From NCBI RefSeq assembly GCF_025466085.1, contig NZ_JANLOD010000059.1:1-64000 (forward strand): DNA of 64,000 bases, read 5' to 3'. Source of the DNA: Pseudomonas sp. 14P_8.1_Bac3. GTDB lineage: Bacteria > Pseudomonadota > Gammaproteobacteria > Pseudomonadales > Pseudomonadaceae. The position numbers were made by a program, and so were the translations under genes. Shown here piece by piece: positions 16,111 to 23,957 of the stretch. Within the stretch, counting starts at the first letter, position 1. Every line of letters begins with the position of its first letter. Under the pieces are notes generated by a model, which was given only the letters and a program-made list of their open reading frames with translations, was not told the origin of the DNA and made no database searches.

Positions 16111-17592
16111 TCAGCTTTCCGGGGTTTGTTCAGCCAGGGCTACTGCGCGGAACATGGCGCGACGCTTGTTCAGGGTTTCTTCCCATTCCAGCGCCGGCAC
16201 CGAGTCGGCCACAATGCCACCCCCGGCTTGCACGTGCAGTTCACCGTTCTTGATCACCGCGGTGCGAATGGCAATCGCGGTGTCCATGTTGCCGTTCCAG
16301 GCGAAATAACCGACCGCGCCGCCGTAGACGCCGCGCTTGACCGGTTCCAGTTCGTCGATGATTTCCATCGCGCGAATCTTCGGTGCTCCGGACAAGGTGC
16401 CCGCCGGCAGGATCGCCCGCAATGCATCCATCGCCGTCAGCCCCGCCTTCAGTTGCCCGGTGACGTTGGAAACAATGTGCATCACGTTGGAATAACGCTC
16501 GATGACCATTTTCTCGGTGAGCTTCACCGAACCGATTTCCGAGACGCGACCGGTGTCGTTACGACCGAGGTCGATCAGCATCAGGTGTTCGGCGATTTCC
16601 TTGTCGTCGGACAGCAGGTCTTTTTCCAGCGCCAGGTCCGCTTCTTCGTTCGCGCCGCGAGGACGAGTCCCGGCGATCGGGCGCACGGTGATCAGGTTGT
16701 CTTCGACCCGCACCAGCACTTCTGGCGAACTGCCGACGACGTGGAAGTCGCCGAAGTTGAAGAAGTACATGTAAGGCGTCGGGTTGAAGCAACGCAGCGC
16801 CCGATACAGATCGATCGGTGCTGCCCTGAAGTCGATCGACATGCGCTGGGACGGCACGACCTGCATGCAATCACCGGCCAGGATGTACTCCTTGATGGTG
16901 TCGACGGCTTTTTCGTAGTCGTCCTGGGTAAAACTGGAGCGAAACACCGGATCGGCCGATTGTTGCTTGCTGAAATCCAGGCCACGGCGCGGGGTGATCG
17001 GCTGGCGGAGTTTTTCCAGCAGCTCTTCCAGGCGGGCGCGACCCTGCTCGAAGGCGTCTTCCTGCGCCGGGTCGGCCAGGACGATCGCATGCATCTTGCC
17101 GGCAAGGTTATCGAACACCACCACGGCGTCGGAGACCATCAGCAGAATGTCCGGCACGCCCAGTGGGTCCGGGTTCGGGCACTTGCCCAGACGCTTCTCC
17201 ACATAACGCACGCAGTCGTAGCCGAAATAACCCACCAGTCCGCCGTTGAAACGCGGCAGCCCTGGAATGATCGGCACGTTGTAACGCGCCTTGAAGGCTT
17301 CGACGAACGCCAGCGGATCTTCCACATCGTGGCTTTCGATCTCGACGCCGTCATGGGTCACGCTGACGTGATGATCATGAACCCGCAGCACAGTGCGGCA
17401 CGGCAGGCCGATGATCGAGTAGCGACCCCACTTCTCCCCGCCCTGCACGGATTCGAGCAGGTAGGAATTGGGCTCATCGGCCAGTTTCAGGTAGATCGAC
17501 AGCGGCGTGTCGAAGTCGGCCAGGGTTTCGCAGGCAAGCGGGATGCGGTTATAGCCGGCAGCGGCCAAACGCAGGAATTCTTCGCGGATCAT
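16111..17592 (-). CDS. trpE: Anthranilate synthase component I
   Basis: Converts chorismate and ammonia to anthranilate, the first committed step to tryptophan. The 493-residue protein has the feedback-binding LLESVQGGEKWGRYS near residues 44-58 and the chorismate-binding core with PAGTLSGAPKIRAMEIIDEL and YGGAVGYFAW. Start at 17592 is preceded by GAGGCTACACC; on the minus strand this ribosome-binding site is inside a small hairpin (17597-17619). Upstream, the end of gph contains a tryptophan-rich stretch that may act as leader peptide (see 17665-17709). Paralogous phenazine or salicylate synthases are excluded by the adjacent trpG. Confidence 0.96.
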   Translation of the reverse strand: MIREEFLRLAAAGYNRIPLACETLADFDTPLSIYLKLADEPNSYLLESVQGGEKWGRYSIIGLPCRTVLRVHDHHVSVTHDGVEIESHDVEDPLAFVEAFKARYNVPIIPGLPRFNGGLVGYFGYDCVRYVEKRLGKCPNPDPLGVPDILLMVSDAVVVFDNLAGKMHAIVLADPAQEDAFEQGRARLEELLEKLRQPITPRRGLDFSKQQSADPVFRSSFTQDDYEKAVDTIKEYILAGDCMQVVPSQRMSIDFRAAPIDLYRALRCFNPTPYMYFFNFGDFHVVGSSPEVLVRVEDNLITVRPIAGTRPRGANEEADLALEKDLLSDDKEIAEHLMLIDLGRNDTGRVSEIGSVKLTEKMVIERYSNVMHIVSNVTGQLKAGLTAMDALRAILPAGTLSGAPKIRAMEIIDELEPVKRGVYGGAVGYFAWNGNMDTAIAIRTAVIKNGELHVQAGGGIVADSVPALEWEETLNKRRAMFRAVALAEQTPES

Positions 17593-17664
17593 GGTGTAGC
17601 CTCGTGGCTTGAGGTGCTAACAGTCAGGTATGCAAACGCGCCGGCAAGACCGGCCAGGAACAAG
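17593..17664 (-). promoter_or_regulatory. Possible trpE attenuator/leader segment
   Basis: Between the gph stop and trpE, the minus-strand RNA can form GCCGG/CCGGC (17640-17654) and a second hairpin TAGC-CTC/GAG-GCTA (17597-17619) that covers the trpE ribosome-binding site. The first has only three T after it, so it is a weak terminator as read. Pseudomonas trpE is known to be attenuated; this is where such a device would lie. Confidence 0.4.
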
Positions 17665-17709
17665 TCAGGCGCGCCAACGCCAGCGGGCCAGGGCCTTGAT
17701 GACTTTCAT
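17665..17709 (-). CDS. trpL: Candidate trp leader peptide, in frame with the gph C-terminus
   Basis: An ATG at 17709 starts a 14-codon frame MKVIKALARWRWRA that shares its stop with gph. Two tryptophan codons flank one arginine codon, next to the trpE leader, as expected for an attenuation peptide. It is in the same frame as gph, so it might simply be the last 14 residues of that enzyme; no good ribosome-binding site precedes the ATG (CAAACTCTGG). Ribosomes finishing gph would read the same Trp codons, so separate initiation may not be needed. Inference. Confidence 0.35.
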   Translation of the reverse strand: MKVIKALARWRWRA

Positions 17710-18483
17710 CCAGAGTTTGCGAGTGACCACCACGATGGCGTTTCCAGAAGGGGGTTGAACAGCGTCGGCCAACGTTATCCCAGCAGCCGGATCCAGGCAA
17801 CCGGGAATTAGCTGGCGCAGGTCGTCGATGACCAGCGCTGGCGACTCTTCGGCAATTGGCCGGCCATGGTTGTAGCCGTAGCTGAGGGCGACGCATTTGA
17901 CCCCCGCCGCTTTCGCCGCCAGCACATCGCTGCGCGAATCGCCGACAAACAGTGACTGCGACGCCGGGATGTTGGCCATTTTCATCACGAAAAACAGCGC
18001 CGCCGGATCGGGTTTCTTCTGCGGCAGGGTGTCGCCACCGATGATCCACTTGAAGTAGCGGCCGATTTTCATCTGATCCAGCAGCGGCGCGACGAAGCGC
18101 TCCGGCTTGTTGGTGATCAGGGCCATTTCCACGCCCTGTTTATTCAGCCACTTGAGCGTGTCGCGCACACCGGGGTAAACCACCGTCAGGTCGTGACCGT
18201 CCTCATAAAAGCCGTTGAACAGTTCCAGGGCGTGCTCGGCTTCGACCTCGTCGACCCCTTCGGCGTCGATGTGGTTGGCCAGGGCCCGGCGCACCAGCAT
18301 GTGCACGCCGTTGCCCACCCAGTCCCGCACCGATTCGATGCCGACCGGTTTGCGCCCGAGTTTGAGCAGCATGTTATCCACCGCCGCCGCGAGGTCGGGG
18401 ACCGAATCGACCAGCGTGCCATCCAGATCGAACATCACCAGACGCGGAAGACGGCCGGGGAACAGTTGCTCAAAACCGCTCAT
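17665..18483 (-). CDS. gph: Phosphoglycolate phosphatase
   Basis: HAD-superfamily hydrolase that dephosphorylates 2-phosphoglycolate. The 272-residue protein has motif I MFDLDGTLVDSVPDL (Asp nucleophile near residue 19), motif II ALITNKP, and motif III-IV KKPDPAALFFV and FVGDSRSDVLAAKAAG. It is about 20 residues longer than E. coli Gph; the additional C-terminal tail (RKLWMKVIKALARWRWRA) is basic and tryptophan-rich and probably overlaps the trpE leader function. It begins inside the last four bases of rpe, and so forms rpe-gph-trpE in that order on the minus strand. Confidence 0.93.
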   Translation of the reverse strand: MSGFEQLFPGRLPRLVMFDLDGTLVDSVPDLAAAVDNMLLKLGRKPVGIESVRDWVGNGVHMLVRRALANHIDAEGVDEVEAEHALELFNGFYEDGHDLTVVYPGVRDTLKWLNKQGVEMALITNKPERFVAPLLDQMKIGRYFKWIIGGDTLPQKKPDPAALFFVMKMANIPASQSLFVGDSRSDVLAAKAAGVKCVALSYGYNHGRPIAEESPALVIDDLRQLIPGCLDPAAGITLADAVQPPSGNAIVVVTRKLWMKVIKALARWRWRA

Positions 18484-19154
18484 GGACGGGCCAGGGCCAA
18501 TTCGGCGCGCATCTTCTCGATCACTTCCTGATAGTTCGGTGCATTGAAGATCGCCGAGCCGGCCACGAAGGTGTCGGCGCCAGCGGCGGCGATTTCACGA
18601 ATGTTGTTCACGTTCACGCCGCCGTCGATTTCCAGGCGGATGTCGCGGCCCGACGCATCGATCAACGCGCGCGCTTCACGCAGCTTGTCGAGGGTGCCGG
18701 GGATGAACTTCTGCCCGCCGAAGCCTGGGTTGACGCTCATCAGCAGGATCATGTCGACCTTGTCCATCACGTACTTGAGCACGTCCAGCGGGGTCGCCGG
18801 GTTGAACACCAGGCCCGACTTGCAGCCGCCCTCGCGGATCAATTGCAGGGAACGGTCGACGTGTTGCGTCGCTTCCGGGTGGAAGGTGATGTAGGTCGCG
18901 CCGGCTTCGATGAAGTCACCGACGATGCGGTCCACCGGGCTGACCATCAAATGTGCGTCGATCGGCGCGGTGACGCCGTACTTGCGCAGCGCGGCGCAGA
19001 CCATCGGGCCGATGGTCAGGTTCGGCACGTAGTGGTTGTCCATGACATCGAAGTGCACGAAGTCGGCGCCAGCGGCCAGAACGTTGTCCACTTCCTCGCC
19101 CAGGCGGGCGAAGTCGGCGGAGAGAATCGACGGAGCAATTACGAAGGGCTGCAT
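18480..19154 (-). CDS. rpe: Ribulose-phosphate 3-epimerase
   Basis: Interconverts ribulose-5-phosphate and xylulose-5-phosphate in the pentose phosphate pathway. The 224-residue TIM barrel begins MQPFVIAPSILSADFARLGEE and has the metal/catalytic motifs HFDVMDNHYVPNLTIGP, IDAHLMV, LLMSVNPGFGGQKFIP and EIDGGVN. The ATG at 19154 is chosen on that N-terminus; the upstream open frame is non-homologous. Coupled to gph by a four-base overlap, as is common in proteobacteria (rpe-gph-trp). Confidence 0.97.
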   Translation of the reverse strand: MQPFVIAPSILSADFARLGEEVDNVLAAGADFVHFDVMDNHYVPNLTIGPMVCAALRKYGVTAPIDAHLMVSPVDRIVGDFIEAGATYITFHPEATQHVDRSLQLIREGGCKSGLVFNPATPLDVLKYVMDKVDMILLMSVNPGFGGQKFIPGTLDKLREARALIDASGRDIRLEIDGGVNVNNIREIAAAGADTFVAGSAIFNAPNYQEVIEKMRAELALARP

Positions 19155-19234
19155 GACGCACCTTTTCTGAGCAGAATCACGATGGCGCGCATTGTATACC
19201 TCATGCTTTGACGCGCGCGACGTGGCCGCGATGA

Positions 19235-20383
19235 TCAGTAGGCCGCGCGGTAGATCTTCTCGATATCGATCGCGCTCAATTTGCGCGGATTGTTGCGCAT
19301 CAGACGCTCGATGCCGGCGGCTTCCACGGCCATGGCGGGGATGGCGTCCTCGGGGACGCCGAAACTGCGCAGGCCTGACGGGATTTCCACCGCCGCGCAC
19401 AGTTCAGTCATCGCCTCGACGGCTTTATCGGCTGCTTCGTTGGCGCTCAGATGAGCGGTTTTCACCCCCATGGCTTCGGCAATATCCTGCATGCGCTCGA
19501 CACAGGCCATTTTGTTCCAGGTCATCACATATGGCAGCAGCAAGGCGTTACTGACGCCATGGGCAATGTTGAAGCGACCGCCCAGCGGATACGCCAACGC
19601 ATGCACCGCGCCGACGCCGGCGTTACCGAACGCCATGCCGGCCATCAGGCTGGCGGTGGCCATGTCTTCGCGGGCCTGCAGATTGGACGGGTTGGCATAG
19701 GCCTTGGGCAGGGCCTTGGCAATCAGCTTGATCGCGCCGATGGCCAGGGCGTCGGTAATCGCCGAGGCGTTGACCGACAGATAGGACTCGATGGCGTGCA
19801 CCAGCGCGTCGACGCCACTGGCCGCGGTGACGCTGCGCGGACAGGTCAGGGTCATTTGCGGACTGACCAGCGCCACGTCCGGCAATAGATAGTCGCTGAC
19901 GATGCCCTTCTTAAGCTGCGCCACCTTGTCGGAGAGGATGGCGACGTTGGTCACTTCCGAGCCGGTGCCGGCGGTGGTCGGGATGGCGATCAGCGGTGGC
20001 CCCTTGCGCGGTACCTGGTCGACACCGAAGAGGTCTTCCAGCTCGCCGTGATAGCCGGCATACGCGGCAACGCTTTTGGCGATGTCGATTGCACTGCCGC
20101 CGCCCAGCCCGATCAGCCCGTCGTGCCCGCCTTCGCGGTAAACGCGCATGCAGTCTTCGACGATGGCGATTTCCGGGTCCGGCAGCACGCGGTCAAAAAT
20201 CTCGTAAGTGCGACCACCGAGCTGCGCCAGTGCCAGCTCGACCGTACCGGACTTGACCAGCGCGGCGTCGGTGACAATCAACGGGTTATCGATGTCCAGG
20301 CGTGTGAGCTCGGCGGCCAGTTGCTCTATGGCCCCTGCGCCGGTGATCAGTTTGTGAGCGATTTTGAAAGAGGAAAGACTCAT
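19235..20383 (-). CDS. Iron-containing alcohol dehydrogenase
   Basis: Group III (iron-type) NAD-dependent alcohol dehydrogenase. The 382-residue protein has the nucleotide motif GLGGGSAIDIAKSVA (about residues 95-109), PTTAGTGSEVTN, and the metal histidines in GAVHALAYPLGGRFNIAHG (about 259-277). Start at 20383 (MSLSSFKIAHKLITGAGA) has a GAGG site upstream. Substrate cannot be read from sequence; the family includes 4-hydroxybutyrate and 1,2-propanediol dehydrogenases. It sits between rpe and the Agt ABC transporter genes, all on the minus strand, but a REP pair and about 230 bases separate it from agtD. Confidence 0.88.
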   Translation of the reverse strand: MSLSSFKIAHKLITGAGAIEQLAAELTRLDIDNPLIVTDAALVKSGTVELALAQLGGRTYEIFDRVLPDPEIAIVEDCMRVYREGGHDGLIGLGGGSAIDIAKSVAAYAGYHGELEDLFGVDQVPRKGPPLIAIPTTAGTGSEVTNVAILSDKVAQLKKGIVSDYLLPDVALVSPQMTLTCPRSVTAASGVDALVHAIESYLSVNASAITDALAIGAIKLIAKALPKAYANPSNLQAREDMATASLMAGMAFGNAGVGAVHALAYPLGGRFNIAHGVSNALLLPYVMTWNKMACVERMQDIAEAMGVKTAHLSANEAADKAVEAMTELCAAVEIPSGLRSFGVPEDAIPAMAVEAAGIERLMRNNPRKLSAIDIEKIYRAAY

Positions 20384-20494
20384 CGTGCGCAGCCTCTTAT
20401 AGGTAGGGGAGCTGGGCACAATAGTAGCTGGGGATTGAGGGTTGTCTGCTATTCAGGTCGTGAATGACCGGAGATCCCGAAAACGCCCGAAACA

Positions 20495-20597
20495 CTGTAG
20501 GAGCGAGCATGCTCGCGATGGGCTTGTAAACGCCGCTGGGTGTCAGGCTTCCAGCGTTATCGTTGACGACCATCGCGAGCAGGCTCGCTCCTACAGG
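20495..20597. repeat. REP pair (BIME)
   Basis: CTGTAGGAGCGAGCATGCTC from 20495 and the inverted partner GCAGGCTCGCTCCTACAG ending about 20596. The inner extension CCAGCGTTATCGTTGACGAC matches the BIME at 9455 almost exactly. Lies between agtD and the alcohol dehydrogenase. Confidence 0.88.
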
Positions 20598-20612
20598 TGA
20601 TCGTGCGTGGCT

Positions 20613-21437
20613 TCAGACCTGGGCGGTACGCAGTTTTTCGCTGCGCCCGCGCAGCCATTCGAGGGTCAGCAGCAGGATCACCGAGAAGGCGATCAGCAGC
20701 GTCGCCGCGGCGGCAATGGTCGGGCTGAGGTTTTCGCGAATGCCGCTGAACATCTGCCGGGGCAAGGTTGCCTGCTCCGGACCGGCGAGAAACAGCGTCA
20801 CTACCACTTCATCGAACGAGGTGGCAAAGGCGAACAGCGCCCCCGAAATCACGCCCGGCGCGATCAGCGGCAAGGTGACCCGACGGAACGCCGTCAGCGG
20901 CGAAGCCCCAAGGCTGGCGGCTGCGCGCACCAGATTGTGGTTGAACCCCTGCAGCGTCGCCGACACGGTAATGATCACGAACGGCACACCCAACACGGCG
21001 TGCACCACGATCAACGAGAAGAAGCTGTTGCCCAGGCCCAGCGGCGCGAAGAACAGGTAACTCGCCACCCCGATGATCACCACCGGCACCACCATCGGCG
21101 AAATGACCAATGCCATCACCAGTGATTTTCCGGGGAAGTCACCGCGCGTCAGGCCAATCGCCGCCAGCGTGCCGAAGATCATTGCCAGCACCGTCGCCGC
21201 CGGGGCGACGATGATGCTGTTCTTCAAGGCGCGCATCCATTCCGCCGAGGCGAAGAAGTCCTGGTACCAATGCAGCGAGAAGCCTTGCAGCGGATACACC
21301 AGGAAGCTGCCGGAGTTGAACGACAACGGAATGATCACCAGCACCGGCAGAATCAGGAACAGCAGAATCAGGCCGCAGAGAATCCGCAAACTGTAGAACC
21401 ACACCCGCTCGACGGGCGACATATAAGGACTCAGCAT
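20613..21437 (-). CDS. agtD: ABC transporter permease, spermidine/putrescine type (PotC-like; AgtD)
   Basis: Inner-membrane subunit of a polyamine-type importer. The 274 residues contain about six transmembrane helices and the EAA loop LGASPLTAFRRVTLPLIAPG that contacts the ATPase. It begins 12 bases after the agtC-like gene. The cluster order ATPase, binding protein, permease, permease, next to a sensor kinase and LuxR-type regulator, matches agtABCD-agtSR, which in P. aeruginosa takes up 4-aminobutyrate and 5-aminovalerate. The agt letter is by position, not by proof. Confidence 0.75.
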   Translation of the reverse strand: MLSPYMSPVERVWFYSLRILCGLILLFLILPVLVIIPLSFNSGSFLVYPLQGFSLHWYQDFFASAEWMRALKNSIIVAPAATVLAMIFGTLAAIGLTRGDFPGKSLVMALVISPMVVPVVIIGVASYLFFAPLGLGNSFFSLIVVHAVLGVPFVIITVSATLQGFNHNLVRAAASLGASPLTAFRRVTLPLIAPGVISGALFAFATSFDEVVVTLFLAGPEQATLPRQMFSGIRENLSPTIAAAATLLIAFSVILLLTLEWLRGRSEKLRTAQV

Positions 21438-21449
21438 TTCGATTCTCCC

Positions 21450-22697
21450 TTAGCTCAGGCGCAGGCGACTGGCGCCCACCAGCCAGCTGTAAATCAGATA
21501 AAGCACCACGGTCGCCAACAGCAGCAGCCCGCCGAGTGCGGTCGCCATGCCCCAGTTGATGCTGGTGTTGGTGTAGAAGGCGACGAAGTAACTGACCATC
21601 TGATCGTTCGGGCTGCCCAGCAGCGCCGGGGTGATGTAGTAGCCGATGGCGAGGATGAACACGAGCAGGCAACCGGCGCCGACACCGGCGTAGGTCTGCG
21701 GGAAATACACCCGCCAGAAACTGGCGAACGGGTGGCAGCCAAGGGAAATCGCGGCACGCATGTATGTCGGCGAGATGCCTTTCATCACGCTGTAGATCGG
21801 CAGGATCATGAACGGCAGCAGGATGTGCACCATCGAGATGTAGACCCCGGTGCGGTTGAACACCAGTTCCAGCGGTTTATCGATGATGCCCATGGCCATC
21901 AGGCCGCTGTTGATCAAGCCGCCCGATTGCAGCAACACGATCCAGGCGGCCACCCGGACCAGGATCGAGGTCCAGAACGGCAGCAGCACCAGGATCATCA
22001 GCAGGTTACTTTGGCGCGATGGCAGGTTCGCCAGCAGGTAGGCCAGCGGATAGGCCAACACCAGGCAGATGGCGGTGATGATCAGGCCCATCCAGAAGGT
22101 GCGGGCGAAAATATCGAGGTAGATCGCCTGGTCGGGCGTGGCCGGAGCCAGTTCGCCGAGGTCGTCGATGCGATGATCGACCGCCGCCAGCAAGTAATAA
22201 GGCGTGATGCTGCTGGCGTTGCGGCGCACGGCTTGCCAATAGGCCGGATCACCCCAGCGTTCGTCGAGGCCTTCCAGCGCTTCTTTATAAGAGGCCGGTT
22301 CGGTGGCGAAGGGCAAGGCGCGGGCGGTTTTGGTCAGCAGGCTGCGGTAGCCGGCCAGTTCCATGTTCAAGCGCTTGGACAGGTCGCCCAGGGTCTGATT
22401 CTTGCGGGCCTCGGCGAGGTCTTCGCTGGCCGCTTTGTACACCGGTTCAGCGGGCAGACCGCGGCCGTCCCAACTGGCGATGGCCGACACGGTGCGGGGC
22501 ATGCCGCCGACCACCTCCGGGTTGCCGACGCTTTTGTAGAGCAGCGCCACGATCGGCACCAGGAACACCAGCAACAGAAACAGCACCAGCGGCGCGATCA
22601 AGGCCTGGGCCTTCCAGCGATTGATCCGCTCAGCGTGCTTGAGCCGCTGCTTCAAGGTGGGGTCAGTGCCCGCGTTCAGGGGAACGGCGATAGCCAT
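21450..22697 (-). CDS. agtC: ABC transporter permease with a large periplasmic insert (PotB-like; AgtC)
   Basis: Inner-membrane subunit paired with the 274-residue permease. At 415 residues it is about 130 longer than usual PotB: after the first helix (about residues 33-57) a soluble stretch of roughly 150 residues (SASIASWDGRGLPAEP... to ...AAVDHRIDDLGEL) precedes the other helices. The EAA loop is AAISLGCHPFASFWRVYFPQ. The same insert occurs in other Pseudomonas members of this subgroup to my knowledge. Start MAIAVPLNAGTDPTLKQRL. Context as for agtD. Confidence 0.75.
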   Translation of the reverse strand: MAIAVPLNAGTDPTLKQRLKHAERINRWKAQALIAPLVLFLLLVFLVPIVALLYKSVGNPEVVGGMPRTVSAIASWDGRGLPAEPVYKAASEDLAEARKNQTLGDLSKRLNMELAGYRSLLTKTARALPFATEPASYKEALEGLDERWGDPAYWQAVRRNASSITPYYLLAAVDHRIDDLGELAPATPDQAIYLDIFARTFWMGLIITAICLVLAYPLAYLLANLPSRQSNLLMILVLLPFWTSILVRVAAWIVLLQSGGLINSGLMAMGIIDKPLELVFNRTGVYISMVHILLPFMILPIYSVMKGISPTYMRAAISLGCHPFASFWRVYFPQTYAGVGAGCLLVFILAIGYYITPALLGSPNDQMVSYFVAFYTNTSINWGMATALGGLLLLATVVLYLIYSWLVGASRLRLS

Positions 22698-22745
22698 GGC
22701 GTACTCCGGAAATCTTTGATCGTTGCAGAGAGGGGAATGCCCAAA

Positions 22746-22838
22746 TGTAGGGGCGGGCTTGCTCGCGAAAGCGGTATGTCAGTCAACATCAATGCTGGAT
22801 GAATAGACGCCTTCGCGAGCAAGCCCGCTCCCACAGGG
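22746..22838. repeat. REP pair (BIME)
   Basis: TGTAGGGGCGGGCTTGCTCG from 22746 and the inverted partner CGAGCAAGCCCGCTCCCACA ending near 22837, in the 172-base gap between the permease agtC and the binding-protein gene. Inside the operon it could shape the relative transcript levels of the cistrons. Confidence 0.87.
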
Positions 22839-22869
22839 GGAGCAAGCCCACCCACTTACGAGGTCGTGG

Positions 22870-23913
22870 TTACTTCGCAGCCCAGGAATTGAAGCGCTGT
22901 TCCAGTTGCTCGCCGTTATCAGCCCAGAAGCTGACGTCGATCTGCACCTGGTTGGCGATGTTTTCCGGGGTGGTCGGCATGTCTTTCAGGACATCCTTGG
23001 CCAGCAAAGGCACAGCCTTCACGTTGGCCGGACCGTAGGCGATGTTTTCCGAATAGGTCTTCTGCTGCTGCGGCTGTACCGAGAACGCGATGAATTTCTT
23101 CGCCGCGTCAGCACGCGCCTTGTCCAGGCCTTTTGGAATTGCCCACGCGTCGAAGTCGTAGATACCGCCGTTCCACACGACCTTCAGGTTGCTTTCTTTC
23201 TGCACCGCAGCGATCCGGCCGTTGTAGGCCGAGCTCATGACCACGTCTCCGGAAGCGAGATATTGCGGCGGTTGTGCGCCGGCTTCCCACCACTGAATGC
23301 TTGGCTTGAGTTCATCGAGCTTCTTGAATGCGCGGTCCTGACCGTCTTTACCGGCCAGCACTTTATAGACGTCTTTCGGCGCAACGCCGTCGGCCATCAG
23401 TGCGAACTCCAGGGTGTACTTGGCGCCTTTACGCAGGCCACGCTTGCCCGGGAATTTCTTGGTGTCCCAGAAATCCGCCCAGCTGGTCGGCGCGGTTTTC
23501 AGTTTGTCGGCGTTGTAGGCCAGCACGGTCGACCACACGAAGAAGCCTACGCCGCAAGGCTGAATGGCGCCTTTGACGTAGTCTTCGCCTTTGCCGAACA
23601 GCGCCGGGTCAAGTTGCTCGAACATGTCTTCGTCGCAACCACGGGACAGTTCCGGCGATTCAACTTCCACCAGGTCCCACGACACGCTTTTGGTGTCGAC
23701 CATGGCCTTGACCTTGGCCATCTCACCGTTGTATTCGCCCGCTACGATCTTGCCATTACCCGCCGTTTCCCACGGCGCGTAGAAGGCTTTGACCTGCGCG
23801 GCCTTGTTCGCCCCGCCAAAGGACACCACGGTCAGGTCCGGGCCCGCCGCCATCGCGTGTGCCGCACCGATCATGCCCATGACCAGGGCTGTGAATTTCA
23901 GGGATCTCAACAT
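22870..23913 (-). CDS. agtB: ABC transporter periplasmic binding protein (PotD-like; AgtB)
   Basis: Periplasmic ligand-binding subunit of the importer. The 347-residue protein has a clear signal peptide (MLRSLKFTALVMGMIGAAHA, cleavage near residue 22) followed by TVVSFGGANKAAQVKAFYAPW, the family 1 PotD/PotF fold, and a conserved tail FWADNGEQLEQRF. The subgroup binds linear amino compounds; GABA and 5-aminovalerate are the likely ligands from the neighbours. It lies 45 bases after the ATPase gene and is normally the most abundant subunit. Confidence 0.8.
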   Translation of the reverse strand: MLRSLKFTALVMGMIGAAHAMAAGPDLTVVSFGGANKAAQVKAFYAPWETAGNGKIVAGEYNGEMAKVKAMVDTKSVSWDLVEVESPELSRGCDEDMFEQLDPALFGKGEDYVKGAIQPCGVGFFVWSTVLAYNADKLKTAPTSWADFWDTKKFPGKRGLRKGAKYTLEFALMADGVAPKDVYKVLAGKDGQDRAFKKLDELKPSIQWWEAGAQPPQYLASGDVVMSSAYNGRIAAVQKESNLKVVWNGGIYDFDAWAIPKGLDKARADAAKKFIAFSVQPQQQKTYSENIAYGPANVKAVPLLAKDVLKDMPTTPENIANQVQIDVSFWADNGEQLEQRFNSWAAK

Positions 23914-23957
23914 TTATTGTTCTCTCCACGTGCAGGGTTGGTTGAAGCAGGGGGCGA

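Noticed and set aside
16069..17811. A 580-codon plus-strand open frame opposite trpE
   Set aside because: It is a mirror of trpE, driven by the GC-rich third codon positions; its protein is rich in Arg, His and Gln and has no motif.
21270..22802. A 510-codon plus-strand open frame opposite the agt permeases
   Set aside because: Rich in Gln, His and Asp, as expected from the complement of hydrophobic helices; no start signals or homology.
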